Made by a program: the position numbers and the translations under genes. From RGIG1995 sp045652425 (GTDB taxonomy: Bacteria > Bacillota > Clostridia > Oscillospirales > CAG-272), in NCBI GenBank assembly GCA_045652425.1, contig JAZRUG010000011.1:89030-153029 (forward strand): a stretch of DNA of 64,000 bases. The letters run 5' to 3'. Numbering within the stretch: position 1 is the first letter of the stretch; every line of letters begins with the position of its first letter. Positions 8,491-17,628 of this stretch are shown piece after piece. The notes under the pieces are model-generated. The model saw nothing but the letters and a program-made list of their open reading frames with translations. It was not told the DNA's origin and made no database searches.

Positions 8491-11400
8491 TTATTCTGTT
8501 CTAAGCGCAACAACAGGGTCTTTTTTAGCGGCGCTTCTTGAGGGGATAATACCCGCGATAAGAGTAAGCAACATACTTATAACGACGAGAATTACAGCCG
8601 CTTCAATTGGCAATATCGCTTTAAGGTTAACAAGACCTGTAAAGTGAAGCAATATAGCATTTATCGGGATAGTAAGGAGATATGTTACAACAACACCGAG
8701 AAGTCCGGAGGAGAAACCGACGATAAGCGTTTCTGCATTGAACATACCCGAAACGTCTTTCTTTGATGCGCCGATAGCGCGTAAGATACCGATTTCTTTT
8801 GTTCTTTCCTGAACGGAGATAAGAGTAATTACACCAATCATTATTGAAGAAACGATAAGCGAAATTGCAACGAATGCGATAAGAACGTAGGTTATAGCGT
8901 TGATTATAGTGGTAATAGAAGACATCATAATACCGAGGTAGTCGGTATATTTGATTCTTTTTAGTTCTTCAACGTCATCGTTGTAGTCGTCAATAGCTTC
9001 AACTATAATATCTTTATTTTCAAAGGAAGAAGCATAGATGTTAATTGTTGCAGGGGATTCAATGTCGAGATATCCCATAGAAATAAGATTATCCTCGTAG
9101 GTGGATTCGGAGAATACCATTATTTCATCATAGTACAAAGCGCACTGTTCGGTTGTATATGTTGCAAGAGCCATATCAAGACCGGCGGAAAGTTGTTCGG
9201 GGGGAGTGTTTGCCATTTGAGCCGCAACACCTTTAGCATATTCCGCTTTTATCTTTTCAACGATCATTTGCGAGAAAATGTCTTTCAGTTCATCATCAGA
9301 CATAGAGCCGAGGTATTCGTATATCTCATTAGCCGAAACGTTCATTTGAGCAGACAAGCCTTCAGCCATAGACTTTTCCATATCTTCTCTTGTCATATTT
9401 CCAAGAGTTTGATTAAGGTTTTGGTTAACAAAATCTTCGCTTGGTATAGAGTTTATAGCAATAAAAGCAGCTGCTTTGCCGTTTGTGTCAAGCTCTGCGA
9501 TGTAATTACGGAAAGCTGTTTCCTTTTCAGCATCGGTAAGAGTACCGGTAGTTGAATTAAAGGGAAGACCTGTAATGATATCAGTATTAGGCGAATCAAG
9601 CTGCGCCTGAATAACTTTACTGTCTTTAGCCTTTTCGATAATGTGTTGTGTGAGTTTGTTTGTATATCCGATACCGCCTTTTAGCATGGTTGTTTCAGCA
9701 TCTTCTGCGGGGCGGATAATACCGGTAACCTTAATGGTCATTGCATTATCGTAGAGATAACGGAGACCTGCTTCTGTTTCACGGAGGTCAGTATAAAGGC
9801 CTGTTTTTTCGTCATAGTGATAGCAGTCAGCGTTGAGAATAGATTTATATTCGGTATTGCATATTTCTTCGTATGACCATTTAAGAGTTTTCTTGTCTTC
9901 AAGTTCAGCGCCGTTAAGGGAAGCGTTTGCAAGGTTATCCATATCTTTTGCCGAAACGAGACCGAGAGCATAGAGGGTTACGTCATCAAGTTCATTGTTT
10001 TCATCAACGATGAGTACAACTTCGTCATAGCTATTAGGCCAGGAACCGTATATAACGTCATATTGGTCGAGTAAAAGGTCGTTTATGGGAGCACCGTCAT
10101 TACCGGAAAGGAGTTCTTGCCAAAGCTTTGTGCCCATAGTTGTCATAGAAGAGGTGGGAGCCATACCGCCCATAGTGGTGAGCGACGACATAGCTGACAT
10201 ATCGATACCGATATACTTGAGCATAAGGTCAGTAATGATTTTTTCAAGATCGGAACGAAGGATAACACCGTCTACTGACTCTGTGTAAATCTGCATATCG
10301 AGGTCGTATGTGTATTGTACGCCGTTTACTGCTTCATACAGAGGAGAATCTTCGTTTTTAATTTCTTTTTCGAGGAATGTTTTAAAAGCTTTGAGGTCGT
10401 TTTTTGATTCTTCCATACTGCCCATAGCTTTTATCATATCATAGAGCGCATTCTTTTTATAAACGGCATCGTTTTCGTGAGAATTGTCTTCTGCAGCTAT
10501 ATTCATAAATGCGTTAATAAGAGAAGACATTTCAATAGTAGTAGCTTCAAGCGTTAACGGGTATGCGGAAAGAGTACTTTCCTGAACGCCGTTTATATAA
10601 GCTGTCGTACCTTGTGAAATAGCGAGAATAAGTGCGATTCCGATAATACCGATAGAACCTGCAAAAGATGTGAGAACAGTTCTGCCTTTTTTTGTGAAAA
10701 GATTTTTGAGAGAAAGCATAAAAGAAGTAGCAAAAGACATAGAAGGCTTTTTAGCTTTTCTTTCTTTTTCATCTGCTTCTGCAAATTTTTTCTTTTCGTC
10801 TGCGATTTCTTCTTCGGTCAAGGGTTGTGAATCGTGTGTTATCTCACCGTCGAGCATATTGATTATGCGAGAGGAATATTTTTCAGCGAGTTCGGGGTTA
10901 TGAGTAACCATAACTATAAGACGGTCTTTTGAAATTTCTTTAAGAATTTCCATAACCTGAACGCTGGTTTCGGTATCGAGCGCACCGGTGGGTTCGTCAG
11001 CGAGAATAATATCGGGGTTATTAACAAGCGCACGAGCAATAGCGACACGCTGCATCTGACCGCCTGACATTTCGCTGGGGCGTTTGTTAAGCTGGTCGCC
11101 GAGACCTACGTCAATAAGGGCCTGTTTAGCTCTCTGTTTGCGTTCGTGTTTACGAACACCTGAAAGGGTGAGGGCTATTTCGACGTTTTGTAAAACTGTT
11201 TGGTGTGGGATAAGATTGTAACTTTGGAATACAAAACCTACAGAGTGGTTTCTATATGTATCCCAATCTCTGTCTTTAAAATCTTTAGTAGATCGGCCAT
11301 TAATAAAGAGATCGCCTTCGGTATACTGGTCAAGACCGCCGATGATATTAAGCAAAGTTGTTTTTCCGCAGCCGGAGGGACCGAGAATGGAAACGAATTC

Positions 11401-11493
11401 TGCGGAACGGAACTTGAGGTCAATTCCTTTAAGTGCATGGACTATTCCGCTACCTGCAGGGTAGTCTTTTTTTACTTTTTGAAGTTCAAGCAT
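8491..11493 (-). CDS. ABC transporter with fused ATPase and FtsX/MacB-type permease
   Basis: A 1000-residue protein. Residues 1-240 are a LolD/MacB-type ATPase: Walker A GPSGCGKTT, signature MSGGQMQRVAIARAL, Walker B IILADEPTGALD. A membrane segment follows at about 275-300 (GSIGIIGIALILAIS). Then comes an unusually large extracytoplasmic region of roughly 540 residues, and finally three membrane helices of an FtsX domain ending PSRSAAKKDPVVALRTE. This is a type VII (mechanotransmission) ABC system, likely exporting or sensing peptides or envelope compounds. The ATG at 11493 has AAGGGA 10 bases upstream and is preferred over TTG at 11517. No partner gene or regulator adjoins it, so substrate and signal are unknown. 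Confidence 0.88.
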   Translation of the reverse strand: MLELQKVKKDYPAGSGIVHALKGIDLKFRSAEFVSILGPSGCGKTTLLNIIGGLDQYTEGDLFINGRSTKDFKDRDWDTYRNHSVGFVFQSYNLIPHQTVLQNVEIALTLSGVRKHERKQRAKQALIDVGLGDQLNKRPSEMSGGQMQRVAIARALVNNPDIILADEPTGALDTETSVQVMEILKEISKDRLIVMVTHNPELAEKYSSRIINMLDGEITHDSQPLTEEEIADEKKKFAEADEKERKAKKPSMSFATSFMLSLKNLFTKKGRTVLTSFAGSIGIIGIALILAISQGTTAYINGVQESTLSAYPLTLEATTIEMSSLINAFMNIAAEDNSHENDAVYKKNALYDMIKAMGSMEESKNDLKAFKTFLEKEIKNEDSPLYEAVNGVQYTYDLDMQIYTESVDGVILRSDLEKIITDLMLKYIGIDMSAMSSLTTMGGMAPTSSMTTMGTKLWQELLSGNDGAPINDLLLDQYDVIYGSWPNSYDEVVLIVDENNELDDVTLYALGLVSAKDMDNLANASLNGAELEDKKTLKWSYEEICNTEYKSILNADCYHYDEKTGLYTDLRETEAGLRYLYDNAMTIKVTGIIRPAEDAETTMLKGGIGYTNKLTQHIIEKAKDSKVIQAQLDSPNTDIITGLPFNSTTGTLTDAEKETAFRNYIAELDTNGKAAAFIAINSIPSEDFVNQNLNQTLGNMTREDMEKSMAEGLSAQMNVSANEIYEYLGSMSDDELKDIFSQMIVEKIKAEYAKGVAAQMANTPPEQLSAGLDMALATYTTEQCALYYDEIMVFSESTYEDNLISMGYLDIESPATINIYASSFENKDIIVEAIDDYNDDVEELKRIKYTDYLGIMMSSITTIINAITYVLIAFVAISLIVSSIMIGVITLISVQERTKEIGILRAIGASKKDVSGMFNAETLIVGFSSGLLGVVVTYLLTIPINAILLHFTGLVNLKAILPIEAAVILVVISMLLTLIAGIIPSRSAAKKDPVVALRTE

Positions 11494-11651
11494 TATAAAT
11501 ATGTCCCTTTCTGTCAATACTTTTTAAAAATCATAAATTTAACACTTAATTTTAACATATTTATGTAAACAGAGTTTTAACGTTTTTTCATTTTTTTGAT
11601 AATTATTTTGATAAAAATGGAAGTTAGATATACAAAGTTCAAAAAGATTGC

Positions 11652-11680
11652 TTGTAAAATTAACAAAGAAGGTATATAAT
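11652..11680 (+). promoter_or_regulatory. Promoter of pgsA
   Basis: TTGTAA (11652-11657), 17-base spacer, TATAAT (11675-11680). Transcription would start near 11687, which argues for the ATG at 11723 as pgsA start. Confidence 0.7.
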
Positions 11681-11722
11681 ACTATGATGAAGGAATATTT
11701 TGGTAAGAAGGAGTTGGATAAT

Positions 11723-12340
11723 ATGGAGAGCAGATTCAAAGAGGGCTTCAAGGACGATGGAAAAGTAAAAATATTTACGATACCAAATATTATGTCAATG
11801 TTCAGAATATGTCTAATACCTCTTTTTATATATTTTTACTTAAACAGTAAAGATGCCGAAGCGTTTGCAGTGCTTGTGTTATCGGGATTTACCGATGTAT
11901 GCGATGGTTTTATAGCCCGTCGGTTTAATATGATAAGCGCAGTAGGAAAAGCACTTGATCCTATATCCGACAAGCTTACACAAGTGGCGATGTTATATTG
12001 CTTATTAAAAAGATTTAATGCAATGTGGGTACCGTTTTTGCTGATGATAGCGAAAGAGGTATTTTCGGGTATAGTTGCATTGGTAGCGATTAGAAGAACG
12101 GGTGAAGTACATGGTGCGGATTGGCATGGGAAGGCTACGACTGTATCATTATATACGATGATGTCATTGCATATACTTTGGCCGTCAATGCCGCCGGTAT
12201 TATCTAATATGCTTGTTGGTGCGTGTGTTATTTTAATGGTATTATCATTGGTTTTATACAGCATAAGGAACTTTACGATGGCTTTAAAAAGCAACCTTAC
12301 CGTAGGAGAAGAATATGAACAAGATAATAAGATGGCTTGA
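11723..12340 (+). CDS. pgsA: CDP-diacylglycerol-glycerol-3-phosphate 3-phosphatidyltransferase
   Basis: A 205-residue integral membrane enzyme of the CDP-alcohol phosphatidyltransferase family. It makes phosphatidylglycerophosphate, the first committed step of phosphatidylglycerol and cardiolipin synthesis. The catalytic motif is visible at about residues 55-80 (FTDVCDGFIARRF, then GKALDPISDK), matching the DG-AR-G-D-D pattern. An N-terminal soluble extension (about 25 residues) precedes the IPNIMSMFRI start of the domain. Start ATG 11723 has AAGGAG 9 bases upstream and fits the promoter; the longer frame begins inside the promoter. The next gene overlaps its 3' end by 26 bases. Confidence 0.9.
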   Translation: MESRFKEGFKDDGKVKIFTIPNIMSMFRICLIPLFIYFYLNSKDAEAFAVLVLSGFTDVCDGFIARRFNMISAVGKALDPISDKLTQVAMLYCLLKRFNAMWVPFLLMIAKEVFSGIVALVAIRRTGEVHGADWHGKATTVSLYTMMSLHILWPSMPPVLSNMLVGACVILMVLSLVLYSIRNFTMALKSNLTVGEEYEQDNKMA

Positions 12341-13001
12341 TAATTTTTGGTATCATTATAAATGGCATACGATAATAAGCGCATTTCTTATAATTGTATT
12401 TGGGGTATGCATAGGCCAGATGCAGAGCAAAGAAAAGGTTGATGCGTACGTGATGTATGCGGGACCTACGGCTTTTCTTGCAGCTGATATATACGATATG
12501 CAAGATGCCTTTGAAGCAGTTATGCCCGACCTTAACGGCGACGGCAAAAAGGTAGTACAGTTTATTGACGTAACTGTATTAACCGATGCACAGATAAAGG
12601 CGAATATGGAAAAGGCAGAAAAAGAGGGAGTAGAATATAAGCCCGATATGAAATACATAGCTGATGCAAGGCAGAAATTTAAGCTTCAGCTTGCGGCGGG
12701 GGATGCGTATTTGCTTTTGCTTGATCCGCAGATGTATGCTGAAGATTACGGCGTAGGGATGTATGAAAAACTTGTTGATATCGGCATTGAGAGTGAACAC
12801 GCAAACGACGATTCCTCTATAAAATTCAAAGAGAGCGATTTTGGCTCATATATGCCAATATTTGATAAGCTTCCCGATGATACGTTGTTGTGTTTCAGAA
12901 AGATGAACGTTACGTCAAAGGGCAGGGGGAAGAAAGAACAAGCGAAGTATGACAATCAGCTTGAGCTTTTAAAGGAAATAGTTGAATTTAAAGTAAGTTA
13001 A
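12315..13001 (+). CDS. Hypothetical single-pass membrane-anchored protein
   Basis: Not recognised. A 228-residue protein with a short basic N-terminus, one membrane helix (about residues 18-37, TIISAFLIIVFGVCIGQM) and a roughly 190-residue domain that should face outside. The domain has a mixed alpha/beta look with DLNGDGKKV and QFIDVTVLTDAQ strings. It begins inside the end of pgsA with GGAG 6 bases upstream, so it is translationally coupled to phospholipid synthesis. The topology resembles uncharacterised clostridial membrane-anchored lipoprotein-like proteins; a role at the membrane surface is inference. Confidence 0.75.
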   Translation: MNKIIRWLDNFWYHYKWHTIISAFLIIVFGVCIGQMQSKEKVDAYVMYAGPTAFLAADIYDMQDAFEAVMPDLNGDGKKVVQFIDVTVLTDAQIKANMEKAEKEGVEYKPDMKYIADARQKFKLQLAAGDAYLLLLDPQMYAEDYGVGMYEKLVDIGIESEHANDDSSIKFKESDFGSYMPIFDKLPDDTLLCFRKMNVTSKGRGKKEQAKYDNQLELLKEIVEFKVS

Positions 13002-13005
13002 AATA

Positions 13006-13038
13006 AATAGAGCGTATGGGGTTACCATACGCTCTATT
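13006..13038. terminator. Bidirectional terminator
   Basis: A 14-bp perfect stem (AATAGAGCGTATGG and complement, 13006-13019 and 13025-13038) with U-rich flanks between two convergent genes. Confidence 0.85.
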
Positions 13039-13062
13039 TTTAATTCTGTTTCAGCTTAAAAC

Positions 13063-13239
13063 TTAGCTCTGAGATTTAGGCTGAAAAGAATTACAGTTTG
13101 TACATCTTACATCGGTAGGATTACTTTCGTGTGTGCCCACGTTGATTTTATCAAGTGCGCAGTAATTTTCTGTTTGGCTGTGGTTAGCACAGCTAACAAC
13201 CGTACATTCAATACATTTGTTCTGACAATTTGTGTTCAT
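13063..13239 (-). CDS. DUF1540-type small cysteine-rich protein
   Basis: A 58-residue protein, below usual ORF cutoffs. The ATG at 13237-13239 follows a perfect AAGGAGG site. The seven cysteines fall as C-x3-C-x2-C-x4-C-x9-C near the N-terminus and a final C-x2-C pair, with the VGTHESNPTDVRC string typical of DUF1540 domains, presumed metal binding. Function is unknown in all members I know. It stands alone between two terminators. Confidence 0.8.
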   Translation of the reverse strand: MNTNCQNKCIECTVVSCANHSQTENYCALDKINVGTHESNPTDVRCTNCNSFQPKSQS

Positions 13240-13313
13240 AATATCTATCCTCCTTGTGTGGTACGCTAATATTGTACGCCTAAAGAGCAGATAATAAACG
13301 TGGAAAAATATGT

Positions 13314-13341
13314 AAAAAAACGAGGCTTATTAAAAGCCTCG
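13314..13341 (-). terminator. Terminator of the FGGY kinase gene
   Basis: CGAGGCTT/AAGCCTCG hairpin (13321-13341) followed in the minus direction by a seven-T run, just after the stop at 13351. Confidence 0.85.
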
Positions 13342-13350
13342 TAATTTTTA

Positions 13351-14841
13351 TTAGAGATAGAGTAATGCTGAACGAACTTTTTTATATTTTTCGTATTTTT
13401 CAGCATAGATATCAGCGAACTTGTCTTCGGGATAAACCGTTTCGCCGTAAACAACGAATTTAGAAGCAGCCTCTTCGAGATTCTTGTACTTGCCGAGAGT
13501 AATTGCCGCAAGCATAGCACAGCCTGCTGCACCTGCTTCGTCTGTAACGAGAGGAGTGATGGGGCGTCTGAGGATATCGGACTTAATTCTGAGCCAAATG
13601 GGAGAAGTAGCACCGCCGCCGGTAGCCTTGAGGCTGTCAACCTTGATGCCGAATCTTTCGAGAGTTTCGAGGTTGTAAGCCATTTCGAAAGTAAGCCCTT
13701 CCATAAAGCCTCTGTATATATCAGGTAAACCTTTTGCCATATCAAGACCAGTTATAGTACCTTTAGCATTAGCGACGAGGTCGGGAGTACCACCCGCGCC
13801 CATAAAGTGAGGAACAACGATAACGGAAGAAGGTTCTGTAGCACAGTTTTCGTCAAGGATACGGTAAACTGAAACACCTCTTTGCGCAGCTTCGGGCTTA
13901 AGGTTAGATGCGAAACAATCTCTGAACCATTTGAGAGAAACGCCGCCTGCAAAGTTAAAAGCGTATGTAGCGTAGAGGTCTTCACCTGCAGGGTGAGGAA
14001 CGCATACGAAGTTATTGTTTGTGAATTCGGGATTTCTTACGATACCTTTAAATACGGGAGTGATACATTCAACAGAGCCTGTTCCGTCAACTGCTTCACC
14101 TTCGTGAAGAACACCTGCGCCGAGAGCGGCAGCAACCTGGTCGTGTGCGGAAATAACTACTTTAGTAGTTGCGGGAAGACCGAGTTCTTTTGCGAGAAGG
14201 GGAAGCATATCACCCACAACGCTACCGCAAGGAACGGGAGTTGAGAAGAGGTCTGGAGAAAGACCGGCAGCATCAAGAATTTCTTTTGAGATGCAACGGT
14301 TTTCAACATCGAATGTAAGTGAGCGACAAGCAAGGCTATAGTTGATTTTAGCTTCGCCAGAAAGTTTGAATGCGATATAGTCGCCGATAAGCAAGAACTT
14401 CCAAACGTTTTCTCTTACAGCTGGGATATTTTCCATAGACCAGATAACCTTGGGAAGAGAATACATAGCATCGGGCTTATCGCAAGTTATTTGCATAATT
14501 TTATCTTTGCCGAGCTTTTCGATAAGACGGTCTGTTTCGGCAAGACCTCTCTTATCTGTATACATAATAATATCGGAAAGCGCGTTACCGTTCTTGTCAA
14601 CGGGAACGAAAGATTCACCGAAAGAAGTGATAGAGATAGCGCCAACCTCGTCAGCTTTAATGTTAGCCGCACAGCCCTTGATAACTTCAAGGACAGAAGC
14701 AAACATTTCATTGGGATTCATATCAGCCTGACCCGCGCGAGTGGTGTACTCCTTATAGCATTTGTAGATAAACTTACCTTCTTCGGAAAAAGCAACGCAT
14801 TTACAGCCGCTGCTTCCGACGTCAAGACCTAAAAATATCAT
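13351..14841 (-). CDS. FGGY-family carbohydrate kinase (xylulokinase-like)
   Basis: A 496-residue cytoplasmic sugar kinase that phosphorylates a pentose, hexitol or related polyol with ATP. N-terminal phosphate loop FLGLDVGSSGCKC, the FGGY N-domain with ITSFGESFVPVD and MYTDKRG, and the C-domain with SAHDQVAAALGAG and ATGGGATSPIW are all present; length is typical. The substrate within FGGY cannot be fixed. It has a strong private promoter and terminator and no adjacent isomerase or transporter, so it looks monocistronic. Confidence 0.88.
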   Translation of the reverse strand: MIFLGLDVGSSGCKCVAFSEEGKFIYKCYKEYTTRAGQADMNPNEMFASVLEVIKGCAANIKADEVGAISITSFGESFVPVDKNGNALSDIIMYTDKRGLAETDRLIEKLGKDKIMQITCDKPDAMYSLPKVIWSMENIPAVRENVWKFLLIGDYIAFKLSGEAKINYSLACRSLTFDVENRCISKEILDAAGLSPDLFSTPVPCGSVVGDMLPLLAKELGLPATTKVVISAHDQVAAALGAGVLHEGEAVDGTGSVECITPVFKGIVRNPEFTNNNFVCVPHPAGEDLYATYAFNFAGGVSLKWFRDCFASNLKPEAAQRGVSVYRILDENCATEPSSVIVVPHFMGAGGTPDLVANAKGTITGLDMAKGLPDIYRGFMEGLTFEMAYNLETLERFGIKVDSLKATGGGATSPIWLRIKSDILRRPITPLVTDEAGAAGCAMLAAITLGKYKNLEEAASKFVVYGETVYPEDKFADIYAEKYEKYKKVRSALLYL

Positions 14842-14883
14842 AAAATATTCTCCTAAAAATTAAAATAAATACTTATTAGATTA

Positions 14884-14912
14884 ATTATAATATGGTTTAC
14901 AGTAATTGTCAA
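14884..14912 (-). promoter_or_regulatory. Promoter of the FGGY kinase gene
   Basis: TTGACA (14907-14912), 17-base spacer, TATAAT (14884-14889) on the minus strand; a consensus promoter placed immediately after the stop codon of the upstream gene. Confidence 0.8.
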
Positions 14913-14917
14913 CTTTT

Positions 14918-17089
14918 TTACAGCCAAAATTCAAACAATCGCTCAAAGGACAAAAATGCAGATTCAAGATAACCTGCTTTATTAAGGTAGTCGTACATAA
15001 GAGCGCTATTTATAAACAGCGAAACTAATGCCGAATAAACAAAAAATGCAGTAATAAAACGGTTAGCGAAATTGTTATTTTTTAGCTTGAATTTAAAGAA
15101 GAGATAATAAATAACAATCATACCGCCGAGAATCATCTGCCAAGCAAAGTCTGCGGCATATCTTACGCCGTAACCGCTTTCCCAAATCGAGAAGATGATA
15201 ACGAGAGGGCATATTATGCATACCGCAAGAATGAGAAGCGAGGGAACAATGCGTTTCTTTTTATCGGCTGATTTAAAAGCAAATGGAGAAAGGAACAATG
15301 CCAACGACGGCAAGGCTCTGTAGAAAATACCGACCGCATTTCTGTTGGCTATGAAGTAATAACCGTTTGTGTCAAGTGTTGAAAAGTTAGAGAAGATAAA
15401 GGGGAATTCGGGTTTGATAACAGGGGCAGCAAACAAATAATTCCAAAAGCCTATAGATACAAAATCGGTGTGATATTCGGCTCTTGTAAAGTCGTTTATG
15501 GTGAGAGAGTACTGTATGCCGAAATCGAAGAAACTGCCAAAACGTGCGTAATTATACAGCATTTGTATACTGCCGATAACTACAAAACAAGTCAAGGCTG
15601 ATGCGAGATAAGCAATAGTCGATTTTGTAATGTTTTTGTTTAATTCTTTTGCGTAAGTTCTGTTTTTAAAGAAACCGGCGCCGATAAATAACAAAGCCGC
15701 GATACAGTAGACAGCAAGCGTGGGGCGGCAAAGGACTGCACAAGAAAGGCAGAATGAAGAAAGAATCAGATGTCTTTTTAATATTCTTCCCTCGGAGATA
15801 ACGTTAGATTTTATAAGGAAATAGAATCCGGCGCAAGTAAATGCAAATCCCGAGCTTTGAGCAATTTCATAAAAAAGCGGAGAGGCAAAGCAATACCATA
15901 CAGAACTTGATGTTTGCAGAACGATAAGCGAAGACAATGCAATCGAAAGGGGGAGCTTTTTGAAGAATTTTCTTACAAATTCATAGTAGAGAAGCGAGAG
16001 GAAAGTAATGCCAATAAGACCGAAGAGCATTACGGCTTCGGGAGTCGGAAAATAGAAACCCGTAAGCAAATGGAATGGCAAAAACAGCAAAATAACAGGT
16101 GCTATGCCGTAATATGAATAGTATTTTTCGTCGTAAAGCAAATGATCCCATTTATAGCTGATACCGGCTTCGCTTCTTGCGCCCCAGTCATAAGGATTTT
16201 CCATGGCAAGTAGTTCATCAGACGGTGTATCGAGAAGTGAAACCTGACCGTTTTCAAAGGCATCGACAAGTTCTTGGGAGATTTGGTTTCCGCTTGTTTG
16301 TTTTAGCGAATTGAAAGCAATACCCGCATTATTCATATTGTATAGAATGGTTATTACTACTGCAATTATAAGAAATACGGTTGTAACAACAAGAACCGAT
16401 TTTGCAAAAACAGAGGACGTTTCATCAATACCTTTTTGCAGTACGTTGGAATTAAGCAAAATGAAAGTGCCGAAGATTATACCGAAAATAAGAATAAATC
16501 TGAACGAGGAAATATTGAAAGGAACAGCTTGGTTTATTGTAATTGAGTTTACGGTAAAAAGCTCTCCGTTGTCAGTCGAAAGGGTTATAATAAGGTCGCT
16601 GACTTTTCCCGACATATTCATTATTACGGTGTTTGTAGAATTGTTATTTTTTATTAGTGTGCCGTTAGCTGTATTATATCTGTAGCTTGATGAATAAGTT
16701 TCGTCTTTAGCGTCTATTTTAACGTTTACTTTATCTGTGGTGATAGTGTTGATATATCCGTTTTCTAATTTTTTTGTTTCGTGAAGAGTGCAGTCAAAAT
16801 AGATTGTGCCTATACGTTCATCAAGACCGTTAAAAGAAATAACGGTCTTATTTATATTTTCGAGGCTTTCTGTTGAAATGGACGCATTATCAAAGGAAAG
16901 TTCTTTTTTATTATATTCTCTGAACAACAAATGAAAAGCGTGGAAGTTACAGACAAACACTTCAACGGCAAGGCAGACCATAAGCAGTATGATTCCAAAT
17001 TTTTTAGTATGCTTTTGTGAAGGCAAAAGAAAGAAAACTCCCGAGAATATCAAGATTATTCCTATATTTAAAAGCAAAGTTAAATTCAT
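14918..17089 (-). CDS. Large GT-C-like polytopic membrane protein
   Basis: A 723-residue membrane protein. Two N-terminal helices are followed by an extracytoplasmic beta-rich region of about 130 residues, then about ten further helices. Between helices near residues 290-330 is a conserved-looking loop, NPYDWGARSEAG followed by WDHLLYDEKYYSYYG, with acidic and aromatic residues. That layout is typical of GT-C glycosyltransferases that use polyprenyl-phosphate sugars, or of uncharacterised relatives. GT-C membership is inferred from topology and the loop rather than a named signature. The ATG at 17089 has GGAG 11 bases upstream. Confidence 0.7.
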   Translation of the reverse strand: MNLTLLLNIGIILIFSGVFFLLPSQKHTKKFGIILLMVCLAVEVFVCNFHAFHLLFREYNKKELSFDNASISTESLENINKTVISFNGLDERIGTIYFDCTLHETKKLENGYINTITTDKVNVKIDAKDETYSSSYRYNTANGTLIKNNNSTNTVIMNMSGKVSDLIITLSTDNGELFTVNSITINQAVPFNISSFRFILIFGIIFGTFILLNSNVLQKGIDETSSVFAKSVLVVTTVFLIIAVVITILYNMNNAGIAFNSLKQTSGNQISQELVDAFENGQVSLLDTPSDELLAMENPYDWGARSEAGISYKWDHLLYDEKYYSYYGIAPVILLFLPFHLLTGFYFPTPEAVMLFGLIGITFLSLLYYEFVRKFFKKLPLSIALSSLIVLQTSSSVWYCFASPLFYEIAQSSGFAFTCAGFYFLIKSNVISEGRILKRHLILSSFCLSCAVLCRPTLAVYCIAALLFIGAGFFKNRTYAKELNKNITKSTIAYLASALTCFVVIGSIQMLYNYARFGSFFDFGIQYSLTINDFTRAEYHTDFVSIGFWNYLFAAPVIKPEFPFIFSNFSTLDTNGYYFIANRNAVGIFYRALPSLALFLSPFAFKSADKKKRIVPSLLILAVCIICPLVIIFSIWESGYGVRYAADFAWQMILGGMIVIYYLFFKFKLKNNNFANRFITAFFVYSALVSLFINSALMYDYLNKAGYLESAFLSFERLFEFWL

Positions 17090-17127
17090 TTATATATAAG
17101 CTCCGTTCATAAAAAACTGTTTTCTTG

Positions 17128-17156
17128 ATTATACCACAAAGGGTTAAAAATTACAA
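17128..17156 (-). promoter_or_regulatory. Promoter of the GT-C-like gene
   Basis: TTGTAA (17151-17156), 17-base spacer and an extended -10 TGGTATAAT with core at 17128-17133, minus strand. Confidence 0.65.
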
Positions 17157-17184
17157 CAAGAAGAAAAAAATTACAAAAAGGGTA

Positions 17185-17213
17185 TTGACAAATAAAAAGC
17201 AATAGTGTACTAT
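17185..17213 (+). promoter_or_regulatory. Promoter of the GntR-ABC operon
   Basis: TTGACA (17185-17190), 17-base spacer, TACTAT (17208-17213). The -10 box lies inside the operator palindrome described next. Confidence 0.75.
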
Positions 17214-17234
17214 TGTGTTAGTACAGTAGTACAC
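17205..17234. promoter_or_regulatory. Operator palindrome, probable GntR/YtrA autoregulatory site
   Basis: Arms GTGTACTA (17205-17212) and TAGTACAC (17227-17234) are perfect complements 14 bases apart and cover the -10 box and start site. An extra TAGTAC lies between. Binding by the adjacent GntR protein would block transcription of its own operon, as known for YtrA-type regulators. Confidence 0.7.
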
Positions 17235-17268
17235 CTTGTGGTAAATGAGGTGTGAAAGGAGAGATTAA

Positions 17269-17628
17269 ATGGCATGGAACTTAGATAAGAACAGAGCTAT
17301 TTGTCCACAACTCTGTGAATTGATATGTGTAAAGATTGCCAAAGGGGAATATGGGCCTAATGAGAGAATTCCCTCGGTCAGAGAAATAGCCGTTGAGGCT
17401 GGGGTGAATCCCAATACCGTACAAAAGGCATTGACAACATTGACTGAGCAAGGACTGATATATCCCATGCGTGGTTCGGGTATGTACGTAAACGATAATA
17501 TTGAACGCGCTATTAAACTTGTTGATGAATTGAAGAGGACAAAGGCTTTAGAGTTTTTTGAAGAAATGGAAAGTCTTGGATTAACCGTAGAACAGGTACA
17601 GGCGTATATAAAGGAGTGGAAACAATGA
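17269..17628 (+). CDS. GntR-family transcriptional regulator, YtrA subfamily
   Basis: A 119-residue regulator: N-terminal winged helix-turn-helix (about residues 10-75) with IPSVREIAVEAGVNPNTVQKAL, and only a short helical C-terminal tail in place of a large ligand domain. That is the YtrA subfamily layout. Such proteins usually repress an adjacent ABC operon and respond to envelope stress or antibiotics. GGAG lies 8 bases before the ATG. The stop overlaps the start of the ABC ATPase (ATGA), showing tight coupling, and an operator palindrome lies in its promoter. Confidence 0.88.
   Translation: MAWNLDKNRAICPQLCELICVKIAKGEYGPNERIPSVREIAVEAGVNPNTVQKALTTLTEQGLIYPMRGSGMYVNDNIERAIKLVDELKRTKALEFFEEMESLGLTVEQVQAYIKEWKQ

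Noticed and set aside
11498..11517. TTGACA as a promoter -35 just inside the ABC exporter frame
   Set aside because: The matching -10 position falls on the start codon, so no usable transcript would result.
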